Source: Citrobacter sp. 18056
GTDB taxonomy: Bacteria > Pseudomonadota > Gammaproteobacteria > Enterobacterales > Enterobacteriaceae
Assembly: GCA_902706235.1 (NCBI GenBank)
Contig: CACSJR010000003.1
Coordinates: forward strand, 124,001 to 188,000
Direction: 5' to 3'
DNA: 64,000 bases
Shown: positions 59,749 to 64,000 of the stretch, piece after piece
Numbering within the stretch: the stretch's first letter is position 1
Layout of the letters: each line of letters opens with the position of its first letter
Program-made: the position numbers and the translations under genes
Notes under the pieces: generated by a model
Told to the model about the DNA's origin: nothing
Seen by the model: only the letters and a program-made list of their open reading frames with translations
Database searches by the model: none

Positions 59749-60408
59749 GTGCAGTGCAAAGGTTTTTTGTTTGATCTCGACGGTACGCTGGTGGATTCAC
59801 TGCCAGTTGTGGAACGTTCGTGGTGCCACTGGGCTGATCGTCACGGTCTGAGCCACAGTGAAGTCCTGAGTTTTATTCACGGCAAGCAGGCGATGACTTC
59901 TCTGCGCCACTTCCTGCCTGGCCGTACCGAAGCGGAAATTCAGGTGGAGTTCAGCTGGCTCGAGCGAATGGAGTCCGAGGACACCGCCGGGATCACCGCG
60001 CTGCCGGGTTCGCTGGCGCTGCTGAATCATCTGGATGAAGCCGGCATTCCATGGGCGATAGTCACCTCTGGTTCCGTTCCGGTGGCACATGCGCGTCATC
60101 GCGCCGCGGGCCTGCCTGATGCAAAAGTGTTTGTCACCGCTGAGCAGGTAAAACGCGGTAAGCCCGAGCCGGATGCCTATCTGCTCGGCGCAGAGCTGCT
60201 GGGCTTTGCCCCGGCTGAATGCGCAGTAGTGGAAGACGCGGCGGCGGGGATGCTTTCTGGTCTCGCGGCAGGCTGTCGCGTCATTGCCGTGAACGTGCCC
60301 GGCGATGCACCTCGGTTAAACGAAGCGGATTTCGTGCTGACCACGCTCGAAGCGTTAAGCATTAACCGGCAGCCCGATGGCACGGTAGATGTGCATCTGA
60401 AAGACTAA
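59749..60408 (+). CDS. hxpA: HAD-type sugar phosphatase HxpA (YfbT)
   Basis: 219 residues from GTG 59749, spaced correctly from GGAGG at 59739; the ATG at 59737 overlaps the ribosome site and is less likely. HAD motif I DLDGTLVDSLP (about residue 9), motif II TSGSVPVA, motif III GKPEPDAYLLG. Dephosphorylates sugar phosphates such as fructose- and glucose-type substrates in E. coli. Confidence 0.93.
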   Translation: MQCKGFLFDLDGTLVDSLPVVERSWCHWADRHGLSHSEVLSFIHGKQAMTSLRHFLPGRTEAEIQVEFSWLERMESEDTAGITALPGSLALLNHLDEAGIPWAIVTSGSVPVAHARHRAAGLPDAKVFVTAEQVKRGKPEPDAYLLGAELLGFAPAECAVVEDAAAGMLSGLAAGCRVIAVNVPGDAPRLNEADFVLTTLEALSINRQPDGTVDVHLKD

Positions 60409-60420
60409 ACGTATGATCTG

Positions 60421-60446
60421 GCCTCGCTTCGGCGGGGCTTTTTTAT
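60421..60446 (+). terminator. hxpA terminator
   Basis: GCCTCGC TTCG GCGGGGC followed by TTTTTTA. Confidence 0.85.
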
Positions 60447-60500
60447 GCCACAATGATCGCTCTCTTTTCTGACAAGACTCTCTTCTGACAAGGACATGTT

Positions 60501-62327
60501 GTGAACGGTGAACTGATTTGGGTGTTGTGCCTGCTGGCGGTAGCGGTACTGCTTTTCGCCACCGGTAAAGTGCGCATGGATGCCGTCGCCCTGCTGGTTA
60601 TTGTTGCCTTTGTTCTGAGCGGAACGCTCACCCTCAGCGAAGCCTTTTCCGGCTTCAGCGATCCTAACGTCATCCTTATTGCCGCGCTGTTTATCATCGG
60701 CGACGGACTCGTGCGCACCGGCGTTGCTACCAGTATGGGCTCATGGCTGGTGAAAGTGGCGGGCAACAGCGAAATCAAAATGCTGGTGTTCCTGATGCTG
60801 ACGGTGGCCGGGCTTGGCGCGTTTATGAGCTCCACCGGCGTGGTAGCCATCTTCATTCCCGTCGTGCTTAGCGTCTGCATGCGCATGAACACCTCGCCGT
60901 CGCGCTTAATGATGCCGTTGAGTTTTGCCGGGCTTATCAGCGGCATGATGACGCTGGTCGCTACACCGCCAAACCTGGTGATTAACAGCGAGCTGCTCCG
61001 CGAAGGTTTGCAAGGTTTCAGTTTCTTTAGCGTGACGCCGATTGGGCTGGTGGTACTTCTGCTCGGTATTGTGTATATGCTGCTGGTGCGTTTTATGCTT
61101 CCCGGCGACGATGGAAACCCAAAGAATGATAAACGCCGCACGTTTCGCGATTTAATCAAAGAGTATCGCCTGAACGGCCGTGCGCGCCGATTGGCTATCC
61201 GTCCGGGCTCACCGCTGGTCGGGCAGCGTCTGGATGACCTCAAATTGCGTGAGCGCTACGGTGCAAACGTGATCGGCGTAGAGCGCTGGCGACGTTTCCG
61301 TCGTGTGATTGTCAACGTTAACGGCGTGTCGGAGTTTCATGCGCGTGACGTCCTGCTCATTGATATGTCAGCGGCAGACGTCGACCTGCGACAGTTTTGC
61401 ACGGAGCAGCAGCTGGAGCCGATGGTGCTGCGTGGCGAGTATTTTTCCGACCAGGCGCTGGACGTCGGCATGGCCGAAGTATCGTTGATCCCGGATTCAG
61501 AACGGGCAGGCAAAACGGTGCGGGAAATGGAATTTCGTACCCGCTTTGGGCTGAATGTGGTGGGCATGAAACGCGACGGTAAAGCCGTCGATGGCGCAGT
61601 GGTGGATGAAACCATAGCGCTGGGCGACATTCTGCTGGTGGTAGGCAACTGGAAACAGATAGCACAGCTCTCACAGCGTGGGCGTGATTTTGTGGTGCAT
61701 AACATGCCAATAGAAGTTAACGATGCCTCCCCGGCGCACAGCCAGGCGCCACATGCCATTTTCTGCCTGGTGTTGATGGTTGCGCTGATGCTGACGGACG
61801 AAATCCCTAACCCGATAGCCGCAATAATTTCTTGTTTGCTGATGGGCAAATTCCGCTGCATCAACGCCGAAAGCGCTTATAAAGCCATTCACTGGCCGAG
61901 CATTATTTTGATTGTCGGGATGATGCCGTTTGCGCTCGCCCTGCAAAAAACCGGCGGCGTAGATTTAGTGGTGAAAGGGCTGATGGACGTCGGCGGCGGG
62001 CAGGGGCCGTATCTGATGCTGATCTGTCTGTTCGTGATGTGCGCCACGATTGGTTTGTTTATATCCAACACCGCCACCGCGGTGCTGATGGCGCCGATTG
62101 CGCTGGCTGCGGCAAAATCGATGGGCGTGTCGCCTTATCCGTTTGCAATGATGGTGGCGATGGCGGCCTCTGCGGCATTTATGACGCCAGTATCCTCACC
62201 GGTTAACACGCTGGTACTGGGGCCGGGGAAATACGGCTTCAGTGATTTTGTGAAGATTGGCGTGCCGTTCACGGTGTTAGTGATGGTGGTGTGCGTGGTG
62301 CTGATTCCGGTGCTGTTTCCATTTTAA
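60501..62327 (+). CDS. yfbS: SLC13-family transporter YfbS
   Basis: 608 residues from GTG 60501. Divalent-anion:Na+ symporter-type membrane protein with two TrkA-C (RCK_C) domains inserted centrally (about residues 210-385), flanked by membrane segments. Block [12 protein letters not shown] and the repeated [14 protein letters not shown] are family hallmarks. Substrate unknown. Confidence 0.94.
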   Translation: MNGELIWVLCLLAVAVLLFATGKVRMDAVALLVIVAFVLSGTLTLSEAFSGFSDPNVILIAALFIIGDGLVRTGVATSMGSWLVKVAGNSEIKMLVFLMLTVAGLGAFMSSTGVVAIFIPVVLSVCMRMNTSPSRLMMPLSFAGLISGMMTLVATPPNLVINSELLREGLQGFSFFSVTPIGLVVLLLGIVYMLLVRFMLPGDDGNPKNDKRRTFRDLIKEYRLNGRARRLAIRPGSPLVGQRLDDLKLRERYGANVIGVERWRRFRRVIVNVNGVSEFHARDVLLIDMSAADVDLRQFCTEQQLEPMVLRGEYFSDQALDVGMAEVSLIPDSERAGKTVREMEFRTRFGLNVVGMKRDGKAVDGAVVDETIALGDILLVVGNWKQIAQLSQRGRDFVVHNMPIEVNDASPAHSQAPHAIFCLVLMVALMLTDEIPNPIAAIISCLLMGKFRCINAESAYKAIHWPSIILIVGMMPFALALQKTGGVDLVVKGLMDVGGGQGPYLMLICLFVMCATIGLFISNTATAVLMAPIALAAAKSMGVSPYPFAMMVAMAASAAFMTPVSSPVNTLVLGPGKYGFSDFVKIGVPFTVLVMVVCVVLIPVLFPF

Positions 62328-62334
62328 TTCTATT

Positions 62335-62405
62335 CCCCGGCGGCGTAAGTGCTTACCGGGGCGACATAAAGCCCGGTTTGTAGGCCCAACCAGCTACACG
62401 CTGCC
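62335..62405. repeat. REP-like palindromic element after yfbS
   Basis: CCCCGGCGGCG...TACCGGGG hairpin followed by GCCCGG...CCGGGC-type arms (62371-62409). Typical extragenic palindrome; also the 3' end region of convergent yfbR. Confidence 0.7.
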
Positions 62406-62417
62406 GGGCAGAGCGAG

Positions 62418-63017
62418 TTAAAGTGGGGAATCCTGACTGATTTCATCCAGCGATAGCTGAAAACTCGGCACAAAGACCCGCATGAAATAGTCCATTTCGG
62501 GGCTGCGGCGCGATTCCAGCGTTTTTTCCAGACGGCTTTTCGCCAGCAAAAATTCGTTATTTCCTGCGGAAAGTTCTTCCAGACATTTCAGGTACGCACA
62601 CAGCGCATCGGCCTGCTTAACCAGCAGTCTTTCTTCTTCGCTGCACTGATGCTCATCAATCAGCGGCGCGAAGATATCGCGCAGTTCTTCCGGCACCATG
62701 TCGACCAGTTTCTGCTGGGCGATCTTCTCAATCGCTTTATATTCCTGCGCGATTTGCGAGTTGAAGTATTTTACCGGGGTCGGCAGGTCGCCGGTCAGCA
62801 CTTCGGACGCGTCGTGATACATCGCCAGCAAAGCGATGCGCTCGGCGTTCACCGAACCGTTAAATTTGCGGTTTTTAATCGCTGCCAGCGCGTGGGCCAC
62901 CATCGCAACTTGCAAACTGTGCTCGGAGACGTTTTCGGTGCGCACGTTGCGCATCAGCGGCCAGCGGTTGATCAACTTCAGACGGGAAAGATGGGCAAAG
63001 AAATGACTCTGGCTCAT
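62418..63017 (-). CDS. yfbR: 5'-deoxynucleotidase YfbR
   Basis: 199 residues from ATG 63015-63017 ([13 protein letters not shown]); an in-frame ATG four codons upstream is possible. HD-domain phosphohydrolase that dephosphorylates dNMPs. Metal-binding residues in [15 protein letters not shown] (about 31) and [19 protein letters not shown] (about 67). Convergent with yfbS. Confidence 0.96.
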   Translation of the reverse strand: MSQSHFFAHLSRLKLINRWPLMRNVRTENVSEHSLQVAMVAHALAAIKNRKFNGSVNAERIALLAMYHDASEVLTGDLPTPVKYFNSQIAQEYKAIEKIAQQKLVDMVPEELRDIFAPLIDEHQCSEEERLLVKQADALCAYLKCLEELSAGNNEFLLAKSRLEKTLESRRSPEMDYFMRVFVPSFQLSLDEISQDSPL

Positions 63018-63098
63018 GGGGGGCCTCAATGCGTAACAGCAGGTTACCCATTGTGCGCTGAGTTGACCGCCGGATGCAAACCCCGGCGGTCGACGGCG

Positions 63099-64000
63099 TT
63101 ATGCCTGACGGTAGCCGGACAGGAAGCGGCTGAAACGCGAGATAGACATTTCCAGGTCATCCATGCGCGGTAGCGTCACGATACGCACATGATCCGGCCA
63201 CGGCCAGTTGAAGGCAGAGCCCTGAACCAGCAGCACTTTTTCCTGCAGCAGGAAATCGAGCACCATTTTCTGGTCGTCGTGAATATTAAAACGCTTGCTG
63301 TCGATTTTCGGGAACATATACAGCGCGCCGTTTGGCTTCACGCAACTGACGCCCGGGATGTCGTTGATCAATTCCCACGCACGCTTACGCTGCTCATACA
63401 GACGACCGCCCGGCACGATAAATTCGCTGATGCTCTGATAACCGCCCAGCGCCGTCTGAATAGCGTGCTGTGCCGGAACGTTGGCGCATAACCGCATCGA
63501 GGCCAGCATTTCCAGACCTTCGATGTAGCCTTTGGCGTGTTTCTTCGGCCCGTTCAGAACCATCCATCCCTGGCGGAAACCCGCTACGCGGTAGGTTTTT
63601 GACAGGCCGTTGAAAGTGACGGTCAGCAGATCCGGCGCCAGGGCGGCAATCGAATGGTGCTGGGCTTCGTCGTAGAGGATCTTGTCGTAGATTTCGTCGG
63701 CGAAAATAATCAGATTGTTTTGACGCGCGATTTCCACGATCTCCAGCAGTAGCTCTTTGGAGTACACCGCGCCGGTTGGGTTGTTCGGGTTAATAATCAC
63801 GATCCCACGGGTTCGCGGGGTTATCTTGGCGCGAATGTCGTCAAGGTCCGGGAACCAGCCTGCAGATTCATCACACAGATAATGCACCGCTTTACCGCTG
63901 GAGAGCGACACTGCCGCCGTCCATAACGGATAATCCGGGGCCGGAACCAGCATTTCATCACCGCTGTTGAGCAGCGCCTGCATCGCCTGAACGATAAGCT
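63099..64000 (-). CDS. alaA: Glutamate-pyruvate aminotransferase AlaA, C-terminal part
   Basis: Partial gene running off the right edge; about 300 C-terminal residues of roughly 405 are present. Fold-type I aminotransferase: NPNNPTGAVYS, FADEIYDKILYD and the PLP lysine in FNGLSKTYRVAGFRQGW. AlaA is the main alanine-producing transaminase with AlaC, whose gene is at the other end of this window. No T-run terminator is seen after it, only a GCCGGNN-type hairpin near 63065-63091. Confidence 0.95.
   Translation of the reverse strand, partial: LIVQAMQALLNSGDEMLVPAPDYPLWTAAVSLSSGKAVHYLCDESAGWFPDLDDIRAKITPRTRGIVIINPNNPTGAVYSKELLLEIVEIARQNNLIIFADEIYDKILYDEAQHHSIAALAPDLLTVTFNGLSKTYRVAGFRQGWMVLNGPKKHAKGYIEGLEMLASMRLCANVPAQHAIQTALGGYQSISEFIVPGGRLYEQRKRAWELINDIPGVSCVKPNGALYMFPKIDSKRFNIHDDQKMVLDFLLQEKVLLVQGSAFNWPWPDHVRIVTLPRMDDLEMSISRFSRFLSGYRQA

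Overview
The window is a chromosomal segment of an enterobacterium (family Enterobacteriaceae). Most genes, and their order, match the E. coli/Salmonella stretch from alaC to alaA (yfdZ, yfdC, mlaA, fadL, fadIJ, aroC, fabB, truA, accD, purF, hisJQMP, pta, ackA, yfbQ). The accessory genes differ from E. coli K-12. The ascorbate-type PTS plus split transketolase next to pta is an arrangement I recall from Salmonella, Citrobacter and Enterobacter relatives. The genus cannot be fixed from the sequence alone. No prophage, insertion sequence or CRISPR array was seen.

Layout. 1-2.2 kb: partial sensor kinase ypdA, divergent alaC, and the 23-residue ypdK. 2.2-4.9 kb: a small islet with fewer recognisable genes beside the 3' end of tRNA-Arg(CCT) (argW). 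It holds a predicted outer-membrane barrel, a beheaded CDP-glycerol glycerophosphotransferase and a DUF1294 membrane protein. 5-18.5 kb: core genes yfdC, mlaA, fadL, yfcZ, fadIJ, sixA, smrB, prmB-aroC-mepA-yfcA-epmC-yfcL. 18.6-24.1 kb: an accessory sugar locus (GH88 hydrolase, MFS transporter, DUF2264 protein, divergent AraC regulator). 24-44.1 kb: core mnmC, fabB, yfcJ, flk, pdxB-usg-truA-dedA-accD-folC-dedD-cvpA-purF-ubiX, then argT and hisJQMP. 44.1-45.5 kb: accessory GNAT gene and a two-gene unit with a HicA-like small protein and a helix-turn-helix protein. 45.7-49.7 kb: yfcH, folX, yfcG, yfcF, yfcE, yfcD. 49.7-54.9 kb: accessory LacI regulator, PTS IIA/IIB/IIC and two-subunit transketolase. 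54.9-64 kb: pta, ackA, yfbV, yfbU, hxpA, yfbS, yfbR and partial alaA.

How the parts work together. Fatty-acid metabolism is strongly represented: FadL import, FadIJ oxidation, FabB and AccD synthesis. FadR-like sites are visible at fadL, fadI and fabB, a candidate lies before accD, and a FabR palindrome lies before fabB. The two periplasmic binding proteins ArgT and HisJ share the HisQMP transporter. Each has its own NtrC-like site and a -24/-12 element, suggesting separate nitrogen control. Pta-AckA handle acetyl-CoA/acetate. The two accessory carbohydrate loci each carry a dedicated regulator and an uptake system.

The best candidates for something undescribed are the HicA-like/HTH pair (44631-45459), the GH88/DUF2264/MFS locus (18671-24085), the PTS/transketolase locus with twin GATAGCGCTATC-type operators (49658-54885), and the argW-side islet. 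Identifications come from recognising sequences and motifs by eye. No database search was run.
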